Assembly (NCBI RefSeq): GCF_009834125.1
Contig: NZ_CP047146.1
Coordinates: 6,317,501 to 6,381,500 of the forward strand
DNA from: Streptomyces sp. GS7
Lineage (GTDB): Bacteria > Actinomycetota > Actinomycetes > Streptomycetales > Streptomycetaceae
Length of the DNA: 64,000 bases
Direction of reading: 5' to 3'
Positions 17,457 through 26,360 of the stretch are shown here, in pieces; positions within the stretch are counted from its first letter, which is position 1; every line of letters begins with the position of its first letter. Under the pieces are notes generated by a model, which did not search any database, was not told the origin of the DNA, and saw only the letters and a list, made by a program, of their open reading frames with translations. The translations under genes were made by a program, and so were the position numbers.

Positions 17457-18080
17457 GGGGCGACACGGTAGTCCTGTTCCGGGCCCACTGATCAGCCGGG
17501 GGCGCGTGCCGCTGGGCTATGAGGTCGAAGGCGTGCTGTCGGCATGTCGAGTCCGGTGGCGGCACGGCATCCGTCGAGGAAGGCGCTGCGGTACTGGATC
17601 CTTCGCCGGCCTCGCCGAAGGACGCGCATCAGGTGGGTGGGGTCGGTGAAGGCGGTGTTGGCCTGGGGGCCGGCGCGGGGTTCCCGTCTCGTCGACCGGA
17701 CCGATCTGCGTCAACCGCTCGGCGGGCGCTCTTGGCGCCCACGTGGTGCTGGCCCTTCTCGGCTTCTGGCGACTCCGCCGCAAGCGCGACGTCCGGTCGT
17801 CGGCACCCGAAGGTTGACGCCGAGTGCGTGGTGCGGAACGGATCTCCTACGTCTGAGGGTCCCCTTGCCTCCGTGAGGCCCTGGGAGAGCGCGAAGCCCG
17901 GTCCGAGCCCGGTGCTGTTGCCGGTGTCGCCGAGTCATCGGAGGGCTGCCGGTCTCGTCAGGGATCCGTCAGAGCCTCCCCTCCCCGCGTCAGGGAAGCG
18001 CCAACAAATCTCCATCGATCCGCCAGGGGGATTTCGATGAAGACGACATGAACGTGGCATGGAACAAGGAGCATGGCTCG
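17457..18080. other. Gene-free stretch
   Basis: Several long open frames overlap here on both strands but none has a domain. One frame (about 17700-17815) ends in LGAHVVLALLGFWRLRRKR, a possible C-terminal membrane anchor of a lost gene. The final part is less GC-rich and probably holds the uspA promoter. Confidence 0.35.
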
Positions 18081-18611
18081 ATGAGCGGATCCGGCGCAGA
18101 GCGGCGCGTCGTGGCCGGTGTGAGCGGTTCGCTCGGAAGCCTCACGGCGCTGCACAGGGCTGCGGCGGAGGCCCGTCGTACCGGAGCCGAGCTGTGGGCC
18201 GTACTGGCCTGGGAGCCGCCGGGTGGCGACGTCCCCACCCGCGGCGGGCCATGCCCCGCATCGTTGGCCGCTTGGCGCCGGATGGCGTGTGAGCGGCTGC
18301 TGGAAGCGCTCGACGCCGCCTTCGGCAGTGCTGGGCCCGGGGTGCCGATGGAGACCCTGGTCGTACGCGGCGAACCGAGGAAGGTCCTGACGGTGGTCGC
18401 GGATCGGACCGACGATCTCCTGGTGATCGGTGCCGGAGCCCGCGGCCGGCTGCGCCGGGCGCTGCGGCCGTCCGTCGCCCGCTACTGTGTCGCCCGCGCC
18501 GGCTGTCCGGTGCTGGCGGTGCCTCCCTCGCCCCTGCATCACGCGCTCGATGCCGTTCATCGCCGCAACATCTGGCAACGTCCCATCGATATCAGGGAGT
18601 TGGTGGGCTGA
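18081..18611 (+). CDS. Universal stress protein (UspA family)
   Basis: 176 residues from ATG 18081 (AAGGAG nine bases upstream); an ATG at 18048 is also in frame. A single Usp domain: beta 1 RRVVAGVSGSLGSLTALHRA, and the C-terminal ATP-loop region DLLVIGAGARGRLRRALRPS followed by CPVLAVP. The G-x2-G-x9-G-S/T loop is recognisable, so ATP binding is possible. These proteins act in stress and dormancy. Confidence 0.85.
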   Translation: MSGSGAERRVVAGVSGSLGSLTALHRAAAEARRTGAELWAVLAWEPPGGDVPTRGGPCPASLAAWRRMACERLLEALDAAFGSAGPGVPMETLVVRGEPRKVLTVVADRTDDLLVIGAGARGRLRRALRPSVARYCVARAGCPVLAVPPSPLHHALDAVHRRNIWQRPIDIRELVG

Positions 18612-19193
18612 CCTCCGTCCCGCTTCGGTGCGCGTGGCGCTGCCTCACCTCGCCCGTTGAGGCCACATCGGGATTCCCCCGTCGAGCGGATTCCGGCCGC
18701 CTCGGCCACTTTGTCGGCAACCCCGGCGGCATGTCCCGGGTCCGGACCGGCGCCGTCATCCAGGCAGCCAGGGCTGCATTTCTGGAATCCGCCATACCGT
18801 CACGGTATGCGGCACGGACCCTCACGGAAGTTAAAGAGCTGGTCAGTTCGTCAGTCTGAGCGCGACTCGTCCGCCCAACTTCGTCACAACTGGCGTGTGG
18901 TGACGATGGGTTAGCTGCCAGTCGAAGGTTTCTTGGATCATCATGGCTCGGTGTCGGTCACGTTGGCCGCCCGCCTGCAGGGGACGCGGTGAGTGCCCCG
19001 CACGTCGCGTTGGCAGCTTCGCCCCGTTTTCCATTCCCGGGCCACCTTCACCGCCCCCCAGGCCGTGCCCCCCGGTGCCACATCCCCTGGGCGAACGCGG
19101 CCGTGAGCCCGGGCGGCGCCGGCTGCGACAGCGTCTGCGCCCAGGCCCAGCACCAGGCTCCCTCCGCCGAGTCGGCATCCGCTGCCGGCTCGA
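18612..19193. other. Gene-free stretch with an inverted repeat
   Basis: No convincing gene. CATACCG-TCA-CGGTATG at 18793-18809 is a perfect 7-bp inverted repeat of operator size. A leftward frame near 18850-18960 (MMIQETFDWQLTHRHHTPVV) has plausible composition but no family and no start signal. Confidence 0.35.
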
Positions 19194-19703
19194 TCACGGC
19201 CGAAGGAGCCGACCTCCGTCAGCGACTCCCGGCCCAGCCGCGTCCGAGGTCGTTTCGGGTTTCGTGTGGAGGATGTCGCGTGCCTGCTCCGCGGCGCGGG
19301 CGATGTTCTCCGAGACGAAGTCGACGAAGCGGGCGATGCGTTCGGGTCGGGCGTCGGCCGGGGTACCGGGGCCGAGGGCGCCGACACCCTGGCGCGCGGT
19401 TCCGGCGAGGTGGGCGGTGCCGCGGGCGTCGGCGATCATCGCCTGGTACCAGACGTCGTCGTCGGTGACGTAGCGCTCGCGGGGACGCCCGTCGCGTTCC
19501 CGCCGGACCAGGCCCTGCCCCTTCAGGAACGCGATCGCCCTGGAGGTCGACCCCGGGCTGACATGGATGCGCTGGACGAGTTCGGCCGCAGTGAGACTGC
19601 CCGCGTCGGTGGTGTAGAGGCATACCAGCACCCAGGACATCATCTTGGGCATGCCCGTTTGAATGAGGACGGCGGTGAACGTCTCCTCGTACGCGCGCAC
19701 CAC
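19194..19703 (-). CDS. GbsR/MarR-like winged-helix regulator, 5' end damaged
   Basis: 169 residues from GTG 19703. The winged helix is LTAAELVQRIHVSPGSTSRA, then IAFLKGQGLVRRERDGRPRERY, followed by a helical C-terminus. In relatives I remember, a second HTH (PTSTITREVMRNGG, then YRADLAHRATERRA) precedes this region. That segment is present here at about 19760-19850 but in another frame, so the gene was probably longer and frameshifted. The shorter product may still bind DNA. It converges on phage-derived DNA starting at about 19860. Confidence 0.65.
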   Translation of the reverse strand: MVRAYEETFTAVLIQTGMPKMMSWVLVCLYTTDAGSLTAAELVQRIHVSPGSTSRAIAFLKGQGLVRRERDGRPRERYVTDDDVWYQAMIADARGTAHLAGTARQGVGALGPGTPADARPERIARFVDFVSENIARAAEQARDILHTKPETTSDAAGPGVADGGRLLRP

Positions 19704-19859
19704 CTCGGCGTCGCGTCCATGGGGCTGGGGGGACGCCTGCGGCCCGCCGGGGGGCGGCCTGCCTACGCCGTCGGGCGCGGCGTTCGGTGGCCCGGTGCGC
19801 GAGGTCGGCGCGGTATTCGATGGGGCCGCCGTTGCGCATCACCTCGCGCGTGATCGTCG

Positions 19860-19990
19860 AGGTCGGTCGCCGAGGCGCACAACACCGGGGCACGGGCCGT
19901 GTTGGAAGGACTCCGGGCATGCGAACTGCACTCGCCCGTGTCGCCACCGTCCGCGCCCGGCTCGCCGAAGCCTTGCCAGCATGATCGGGG
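19860..19990 (+). pseudogene. Phage minor-capsid gene fragment
   Basis: The plus strand reads VAEAHNTGARAVLEGLRA, nearly the same as VAEAYNTGARAGLAELGA in the longer capsid relic at 20386. It adjoins the damaged start of the GbsR gene, marking a recombination junction between phage-derived and host DNA. Confidence 0.5.
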
Positions 19991-20097
19991 GCTGTGGTGG
20001 AGTTAATACGTCTGACCAGGGTGCATGCCACGCCGGGGTGGGAATGGCCCCATGTGACAATTGATGGCTTGCGTAAACAACAGAGTTGGAGGCGATA

Positions 20098-20331
20098 GTG
20101 GCCGACAGAGTCAGTGGCGTGGTTCGTTGGTACAACCAAGTCCGGGGCGTCGGGTACATCGACGGGGACGACGGCCGCGAGGTGAGGGTGGACCGCGATG
20201 CCATCGAGGACGGAACCTTTGTCGTCGAGGGTTTGCGGGTGACCTACGTGCCTGTGGAAGACGAACGCGGCTGGCACGCGGAACACTTGAGCATCGTCAG
20301 GCGCTCCCCAGGAGCCGCCCACCACGACTGA
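20098..20331 (+). CDS. Cold-shock-domain-like protein
   Basis: 77 residues from GTG 20098 with GGAGG six bases upstream. The opening SGVVRWYNQVRGVGYIDGDD resembles the G-x-V-K/R-W-F-N-x-x-x-G-F/Y-G-F/Y-I start of cold-shock domains. The aromatic RNP1 pair is partly replaced (GVGYI), and V-x-V-D-R-D-A-I-E-D plus G-L-R-V-T-Y-V follow the usual strand order. Probable nucleic-acid binding, with uncertain specificity. Confidence 0.75.
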   Translation: MADRVSGVVRWYNQVRGVGYIDGDDGREVRVDRDAIEDGTFVVEGLRVTYVPVEDERGWHAEHLSIVRRSPGAAHHD

Positions 20332-20385
20332 CCTGCGCGTCCGGCAACATCCGGGGGGTGAGCGGAGACGCCCGTTCACCCCGCC

Positions 20386-21113
20386 ATGGTGGAGGATCTG
20401 TCAGTCGGAGTCCGGAGCCTGTACGCCGATACCGAGCAGCGACTGCTCGGCATCATCGCGCATCAGCTCGCCGCGGGTTATGAGGCAGGCACCCGGCTGG
20501 GCCACCGTCAAACTCGCCGACATCCAGCCACTGCGCCGCGCAACAGGTCGTTGACGCCCTCGGTACAGCCATGGAACGTGAAGTGTTCGACGTGGTCGCC
20601 GAGGCGTACAACACCGGCGCCCGCGCCGGGCTTGCCGAACTCGGCGCCCCAGAAGACTGGGGACTCCCGCCGCATCGCTGAAAGCAGCACGCCGTCGAGG
20701 ACGGCCGCACAGTCTGCGTGCAGGTGGGCTGCTCCCTCGACGAAGCTAGCCGTCACGGGTTCCAACATCCCAACTGCCGGCACAGCACCAGTGCCGACCT
20801 GCCAGGGGTGACCCGGGCTCCGGCCGAGCACTCCACCGCCCCCTACGGCTACGAGGCCGCGCAGAAGCAGCGCGCCATCGAGCGCGGCATCCGGAAGTGG
20901 AAGAACCGCGCCGCGGCCTCGACCACGCCTGAGGGCAAGCGCGCGGTCGAGGCCACGGTGCGGCAGTGGCAGAAGAAACAGCCCGAACACCTCGCCGCTC
21001 ACCCCGAGTTGTTCCGTCAGCGGTACCGCGAGCAGTCTGGCGCCGGGAACCTTCCCAGCACCGCGCCCCGCCCACCGCAGGACGCTGTCGAGGCTGCCCA
21101 TGTGCGCGGCTGA
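20386..21113 (+). pseudogene. Phage minor capsid protein 2-like gene, multiply frameshifted
   Basis: Three frames carry consecutive pieces: VEDLSVGVRSLYADTEQRLL, then (second frame) VVDALGTAMEREVFDVVAEA and YNTGARAGLAELGAPEDWG, then (third frame) EASRHGFQHPNCRHSTSADL and a basic stretch with YGYEAAQKQRAIERGIRKWK. The H-P-N-C-R-H motif with following K/R-rich helices is characteristic of the minor capsid protein 2 family of siphophage heads. At least two frameshifts separate the pieces, so it is dead. Confidence 0.7.
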
Positions 21114-21118
21114 GACGA

Positions 21119-21600
21119 CGCCACGCTGCGCGAGATGAGCGACGAGCAGCTCGGCGCGGTGATCAGCACGGATGTTCTCGTCGAGCGCGACCATCGGCGT
21201 GTTGCTGCCGAGTTGGAACGGCGGTACCCCGTGCCCCGCCGCGGGCCACTGTGGGTGGGACGCTTGCCGACTACGTCGCCGACCGGACCGCGCTCGACCA
21301 GCTGCTCGGCTCGCTCCGGCTGGACGAGCGGCGCCCCGACCTCGACGAGTGGGGAGCCTTTGGGCGCGACATCAACCGGGGCCCCGACGGCGCTGCGCAC
21401 ATTTCGGCGCCGAACGCAGGGCGTTGGCCTCCAACTCCCCGGCCGATACGGACCGTTGCTCCGGTACACCCACGTTCACCCGCTCACCGCCGGACCAGTC
21501 AAGCGGAGCCGGGCCGAGACTCTCGGTCTTGAGCGTCTCGCCTCCGTGGAAGGACGCCCGACGGGACTGACGTACTGCCCGTCACCCTGCCTTGGGCGGA
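21119..21600 (+). pseudogene. Remnant downstream of the phage capsid relic
   Basis: A frame starting LREMSDEQLGAVISTDVLVE and ending RVAAELERRYPV gives way, after a frameshift, to LADYVADRTALDQLLGSLRL and ERRPDLDEWGAFGRDINRG. Both have coding composition. The first resembles tails seen after phage head genes, but I cannot name it. Confidence 0.4.
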
Positions 21601-21959
21601 GGTGACACGCGGGCGTTGATGTCTCCACCGGGCGTCAGCGCCGGACGGAGCGGGAGCGCTGTGAGCAGGACGAAGAGGCCGAAGCGCGTGATCGGCAAGA
21701 GCCCAACGGGACGGAGAAACGCGGTGGGATGCGTCATGAGCGCTCCCCAACAGGGGCATCGTCCTTGTTCTGCCTGCTCTGCCTGTTCTGCCTGCTCGGC
21801 CGGGCGTGCGCGCGCGTGGACCGACTGGCCGAGCTGGGCATGACCCAGTTCACCGCTCGGCCTGATGCACGATCAGAAGGGGCACCGGCTCAAGGCATAC
21901 GGGTCCACGGCGCTCGGCTCCGTCGACCGAGCTGGCTGGGGCGCGTCAGCCGGTCCGGC

Positions 21960-23186
21960 CTACCTGCCGCAGAACACCGTGTTGACGAGCTTCTGCACCT
22001 CCTTCTGGTAGGCGCCCACCGGGGCGTTCACGCCGTCCACGTAGTTCACCGCGGCCTCCATGGTCCTGCTGCCGTCGGGCGTGCTGTACATCAGCGTTCC
22101 GGCGCCCTGGACGCCGCCGTCGTGGAAGAGGACGGTGCTGCCGCAGTCCGCCTTCTGCACCTGCAACCCGAGGCCGTAGCCCATCTTCGGGACGGTCGTC
22201 GAGTGCGGCTTGCGCATCTCGGCGAGCAGCGCGGGCGGGAGCAGTTTCCCGCCGAGCAGTGCGGAGAAGAACGTGTGGAGGTCCTGGGTGGTCGAGATCA
22301 TCTCGCCGGCGCTGGAGATCCAGGAGGGGTTCTGGCGGGTGACGTCGACCGTCTTCTGCTGCCCGGCGTCCTGGTAGCGGTAGTAGCTGTGGGCGTGGGG
22401 TTCGGGGATCTCCGGCGAGGTGCCGGGCGCCAGGGTGTGCTGCAGATTGAGCGGTCGCACGATCCGCCGCTTGATCTCTTCGGTGTACGAGTGGCCGGTG
22501 ATCTTCTCGATCAGCAGCCTGGCCAGCACGTAGTTGGTGTTGGAGTAGCTCCAGTTCGTGCCCGGTGCGAACCGCGCCGGCTTGGACAACGAGAACCGCA
22601 CCAGCTCTTCCGGCTGGTAGGTGTGGAACCGGTTGTCCACCCACTCCTTGCCCTGCCAGGGGATCCCCGGCACGACCTTCCCGTCGGGATAGTGCTCGCC
22701 GGTGTAGTCGAACAACGCGCTGGTGTGCTGCAGCAGCATCCGCACGGTGATCCGCGGGTCCAGCCCGAACTGGGGCAGGTAGTCGGCCGCCGGGCTGTCC
22801 AGCCCGATCTTGCCCTCGGCCACCAGTTGCAGCACCAGGGTCGCGGTGAACGTCTTGGTGGCGCTGCCCATCCGGAAGTACCCGTCGGTCGGCGGCTTGG
22901 CGGTCTCGTCCAGCTTGCTCACCCCGGCGCTACCGACCCACTCACCCCGCTGATCGTGCACGCGCATCTGCACCCCGGCCAGACCGGAATCGACCATCGC
23001 CTGGATGGCCTTCTGCAGCTCCGGGCGCTTCTGCCCGCCAGCAGCCTTCGGCACGGCCGTGCTACCCGCGGTGGCCACTGCGGGCACAGCCACACCGGCC
23101 AGCAGCGTGGCCGCCAACGCCGTGAGCACTAACCGCCGGGAGCCCCGCGGCATCCGGCCCCCGTTGTTCTTGGAGCCCCTGGTCAT
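21960..23186 (-). CDS. Secreted serine hydrolase (beta-lactamase / D-Ala-D-Ala carboxypeptidase class C type)
   Basis: 408 residues from ATG 23186 after AGGAGG. A Sec signal peptide is clear: basic RGSRRLVL, then the core TALAATLLAGVAVPAVATA. The mature enzyme has the S-x-x-K motif (GSATKTF), Y-S-N (WSYSNTNYVLARLL) and H-D-G-G in place of K-T-G, as in class C-like carboxypeptidases and esterases. It acts outside the membrane on peptidoglycan or small esters. A divergent MMPL transporter shares its promoter region, where a related motif occurs on both sides. Confidence 0.9.
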   Translation of the reverse strand: MTRGSKNNGGRMPRGSRRLVLTALAATLLAGVAVPAVATAGSTAVPKAAGGQKRPELQKAIQAMVDSGLAGVQMRVHDQRGEWVGSAGVSKLDETAKPPTDGYFRMGSATKTFTATLVLQLVAEGKIGLDSPAADYLPQFGLDPRITVRMLLQHTSALFDYTGEHYPDGKVVPGIPWQGKEWVDNRFHTYQPEELVRFSLSKPARFAPGTNWSYSNTNYVLARLLIEKITGHSYTEEIKRRIVRPLNLQHTLAPGTSPEIPEPHAHSYYRYQDAGQQKTVDVTRQNPSWISSAGEMISTTQDLHTFFSALLGGKLLPPALLAEMRKPHSTTVPKMGYGLGLQVQKADCGSTVLFHDGGVQGAGTLMYSTPDGSRTMEAAVNYVDGVNAPVGAYQKEVQKLVNTVFCGR

Positions 23187-23473
23187 TCCTGGAACCTCCT
23201 GCTCGGCCGCGCCGAGAATGTCGTTGCGTGTCACCACGGCGCCAACATGGCACATCCATGACGCCGACACAAGCCATTACGGCTCAGCTTGGCGCAAGGA
23301 TCGCACAGGACGGGCAAAGCGCAGCCACCACACCCGAGAAGGAGTGACCACCGAGCGGTATGCGCATCGACGACCGCCTCGACCCGCCAGCAGGCCGGAG
23401 AATCGAAGGGCGAGCAGGCCAGGACATCAACACCAACGAGGATCCACGAGAGGGAGACGACACCCTCAACAAG

Positions 23474-23526
23474 ACATGGCGCCACATTGACTCGCGATGG
23501 CGCCACGCATGTGCCATGATGGCGAG
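23474..23526. promoter_or_regulatory. Palindrome cluster upstream of the MMPL gene
   Basis: The palindrome TGGCGCCA occurs twice (ATGGCGCCAC near 23476 and 23498) and GCCATGATGGC follows near 23515. The string ATGTGCCATG-A/T-TGGCG occurs here on the plus strand and again, on the minus strand, at about 23235-23255 in front of the serine hydrolase. One regulator could control both divergent genes. No regulator gene lies between them; the rest of 23187-23735 is non-coding. Confidence 0.45.
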
Positions 23527-23735
23527 GCGCGAGGGCCGCAGCACTCCCCTTGCGGACTTGCGGCCACAAGAGATCAGGCCCGCATTGTTCCCGCAGCGTC
23601 AATCGTGCACCGGGCAAGGACCAGTCATGCGCCATCACGGCGTCATACCGCGCTGCCCAGGCGCCAGAAGCGCCGACTCGGCCCGACCCGACCGCCTACA
23701 CACACCGCCCGAACCGACCTGACGGGAGCCCCAGC

Positions 23736-25994
23736 GTGGCTACGTTCCTTTCCAGACTCGGCCGCCTCGCCTTTCGCCGCCGGGGGGTGACACTGCTGCT
23801 CTGGCTGTTGATATTCGTCGGCATGGGCTTCGCCGCCGCCTCCGCTCCGCCACCGCCCGCCGATACGTTCTCGATGCCGGGCACCCAGTCGCAAGAAGCC
23901 TTCGACCTGCTGACGAAGAAGTTCCCGGACGCGCGTGCCGATGGCTCCAGCGCCCGGGTCGTCGTCCGGGCGCCCGAGGGCCAGAAGATCACCGACGCCG
24001 GGCAGCGGGCCGAAGTCGGCAGGCTCGTCGCCGGGTTGGGCACATCATCCCCGCAGGTGGTGGCCGCCGCCGACCCGTACAGGACCCCCGCGGTCAGCAT
24101 CAGCAAGGACGGAACGACCGCCTACACGGTGGTGACGTACAAGGTCCCCGCGTTGAAGGTCAGTGACAAGGCGCACGACGCGCTGGACGCCGCCGTCAAG
24201 AGGGCCCGCAAGGCGGGCCTGACCGTCGAGGCCGGCGGTGACGCAGTGAAGGTCGACCAGGCGATGGGCGGCACCGGCGAGAAGGTCGGCATCCTGGTCT
24301 CCGCGATCGTTCTCGTCCTGACCTTCGGCTCGATGATCGCGGCCGGAATGCCGCTGATCACCGCGCTGATCGGCGTCGGGGTCGGGATTTCCGGTATCGC
24401 CGCGCTCGGCTCCACCCTCGGCCTGTCCGGCACCACCTCGACGCTCGCGATGATGATCGGCCTCGCGGTCGGCATCGACTACGCGCTGTTCATCGTGTCC
24501 CGGTTCCGGGCCGAGCGGGTCGAGGGGCGCGCCCCCGAAGAGGCCGCGGGCCGGGCCGTCGGCACCGCGGGTTCGGCGGTGGTCTTCGCGGGGCTGACGG
24601 TCATCGTGGCCCTCGCCGGACTGGCCGTCGTCAACGTCCCGATGCTCACCAAGATGGGTCTGGCCGCGGCCGGCACCGTCGCGGTCGCCGTGCTCGTCGC
24701 GATCACCCTGGTCCCCGCCCTGCTGGGCCTCGCACCGGTCAAGGTGATGGCCCGCAGGGGCCGCCTCCAGTACGCCGTCAAGCCGCTGTCGGAGCGCCGG
24801 CAGCGCAAGGCCGCCGAGCACGCCGCCAGGTCGACCAAGCGCGGCAGGCCCAACCTCGGCACCCGCTGGGCGAGTTACGTGCTGCGCCACCCCGTCGCCG
24901 TGCTGCTCGTCGGCGTGGTCGGCCTCGGCACGGTCGCCGTACCGGCCGCGAGCCTGCAACTCGGGCTGCCCGGCGAGGGTTCGATGTCGACGAAGACCAC
25001 TCAGCGCAAGGCGTACGACATGCTCTCTCAGTCCTTCGGCCCCGGGTTCAACGGACCGCTGATGGTCACCGTGCAGGCGAACGACGCCAAGGCCGCCGGC
25101 GACAAGGTCGGCGCGGCCCTCCGCACCACGGACGGCGTGGCCTCGGTCTCCCCGGCCACCGCCAACAAGGCGGACGACACCGCGATCCTCAACATCATCC
25201 CGAAGACCGGACCGACCGAGCACAAGACCGAGCAGCTGGTCCACGAACTGCGAGCCACCGCCCATGACTTGGAGCGAAGCACCGCGCCCCGGATCCTCGT
25301 GACCGGCCAGACGGCCATGTTCATCGACTTCTCCCAGACCCTCGACGACGCACTCCTGCCCTACCTCGGCCTGGTCGTCGGCCTCGCCTTCCTGCTCCTG
25401 ATGGTGGTCTTCCGCTCCCTCCTGGTCCCGCTCAAGGCGTCCCTCGGCTTCCTGCTCTCGGTGACCGCGGCCCTCGGCGCCGTCGTGGCAATCTTCCAGT
25501 GGGGCTGGCTCGCGGACGTCCTCGGCATCGAGCAGACCGGCCCGATCATGAGCACGATGCCGATCTTCATGATCGGCGTGGTCTTCGGCCTCGCCATGGA
25601 CTACGAGGTGTTCCTGGTAAGCCGGATGCGTGAGTCGTACGCCCACGGGGCACGCCCCGCCGAGGCGGTCGTCGACGGCTTCCGGCACGGCGGCCGGGTC
25701 GTCGCCGCGGCAGCGGTCATCATGACGAGCGTCTTCTCCGGCTTCATCATGGAGGACAACGACTTCATCAAGATGATCGGCTTCGCCCTCGCGATCGCCG
25801 TCCTCTTCGACGCCTTCATCGTCCGCATGGCACTCGTGCCCGCACTCTTCGCCCTGCTCGGCCGGTCCGCCTGGTGGCTGCCGAAGTGGCTGGACCGGAT
25901 CCTGCCCCGAGTGGACGTCGAGGGCGAGAAGCTCGACCAGAACGCCGCCGCCCCCGCGCCGCACTCACCGCGGGAACGCGCCCTGGTCGGCTGA
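23736..25994 (+). CDS. MMPL/RND-family transporter
   Basis: 752 residues from GTG 23736 with GGGAG upstream. Two repeats, each an N-terminal helix plus a periplasm-facing domain and then five or six helices, make the standard 12-helix MMPL. The GxxxD-Y sites of proton translocation are visible in GLAVGIDYALFIVSRFR and GLAMDYEVFLVSRMRESYAH. Family members export lipids, polyketides or drugs with proton coupling. A strong hairpin terminator follows at 26027. Confidence 0.92.
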   Translation: MATFLSRLGRLAFRRRGVTLLLWLLIFVGMGFAAASAPPPPADTFSMPGTQSQEAFDLLTKKFPDARADGSSARVVVRAPEGQKITDAGQRAEVGRLVAGLGTSSPQVVAAADPYRTPAVSISKDGTTAYTVVTYKVPALKVSDKAHDALDAAVKRARKAGLTVEAGGDAVKVDQAMGGTGEKVGILVSAIVLVLTFGSMIAAGMPLITALIGVGVGISGIAALGSTLGLSGTTSTLAMMIGLAVGIDYALFIVSRFRAERVEGRAPEEAAGRAVGTAGSAVVFAGLTVIVALAGLAVVNVPMLTKMGLAAAGTVAVAVLVAITLVPALLGLAPVKVMARRGRLQYAVKPLSERRQRKAAEHAARSTKRGRPNLGTRWASYVLRHPVAVLLVGVVGLGTVAVPAASLQLGLPGEGSMSTKTTQRKAYDMLSQSFGPGFNGPLMVTVQANDAKAAGDKVGAALRTTDGVASVSPATANKADDTAILNIIPKTGPTEHKTEQLVHELRATAHDLERSTAPRILVTGQTAMFIDFSQTLDDALLPYLGLVVGLAFLLLMVVFRSLLVPLKASLGFLLSVTAALGAVVAIFQWGWLADVLGIEQTGPIMSTMPIFMIGVVFGLAMDYEVFLVSRMRESYAHGARPAEAVVDGFRHGGRVVAAAAVIMTSVFSGFIMEDNDFIKMIGFALAIAVLFDAFIVRMALVPALFALLGRSAWWLPKWLDRILPRVDVEGEKLDQNAAAPAPHSPRERALVG

Positions 25995-26026
25995 CTCCCC
26001 CGCCGAGCCGAACGGCACCACCATGA

Positions 26027-26059
26027 CGCCCCCGAACTGGCCCAGGCTGTTCGGGGGCG
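26027..26059 (+). terminator. Terminator after the MMPL gene
   Basis: CGCCCCCGAAC and GTTCGGGGGCG form a perfect 11-bp stem around an 11-base loop, 33 bases after the MMPL stop. No T-run follows. The remaining bases to 26360 hold no gene. Confidence 0.7.
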
Positions 26060-26360
26060 CCTCCCCATGACGTACATCCCTGCAAGTCAAACGCGTGGCC
26101 TCTGGTGTCGGCGAGGGCGCCCTGGCCGTGGCGCTCGTCAGCCGCTACCGCGCAGCGAACGGAGCACCTCTCCAGCCGAACCGGCGCTGAACCCCACCGA
26201 GCCCCCGGACCCGCTCACGACCCGCCCGTCTCCAGAGCCATCCCCCAGACCGGACCGCCTTCCTCGGTGATGTACGAACCCGTTCGGAGTGCGAACCGAG
26301 TGCGGTGGCGACGGCTGACGGTTGCCGGGACGTCACGGCCGTGGTCGGCCGCGCCCCCGG

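Noticed and set aside
23461..23530. CRISPR-like short repeat array
   Set aside because: The ATGGCGCCAC units are only ten bases, occur twice and have no regular spacers; they are better read as operators.
24045..25964. 639-residue leftward ORF inside the MMPL gene
   Set aside because: Antisense shadow, rich in Glu/Asp/His/Gly repeats, no family; the MMPL reading frame is unambiguous.
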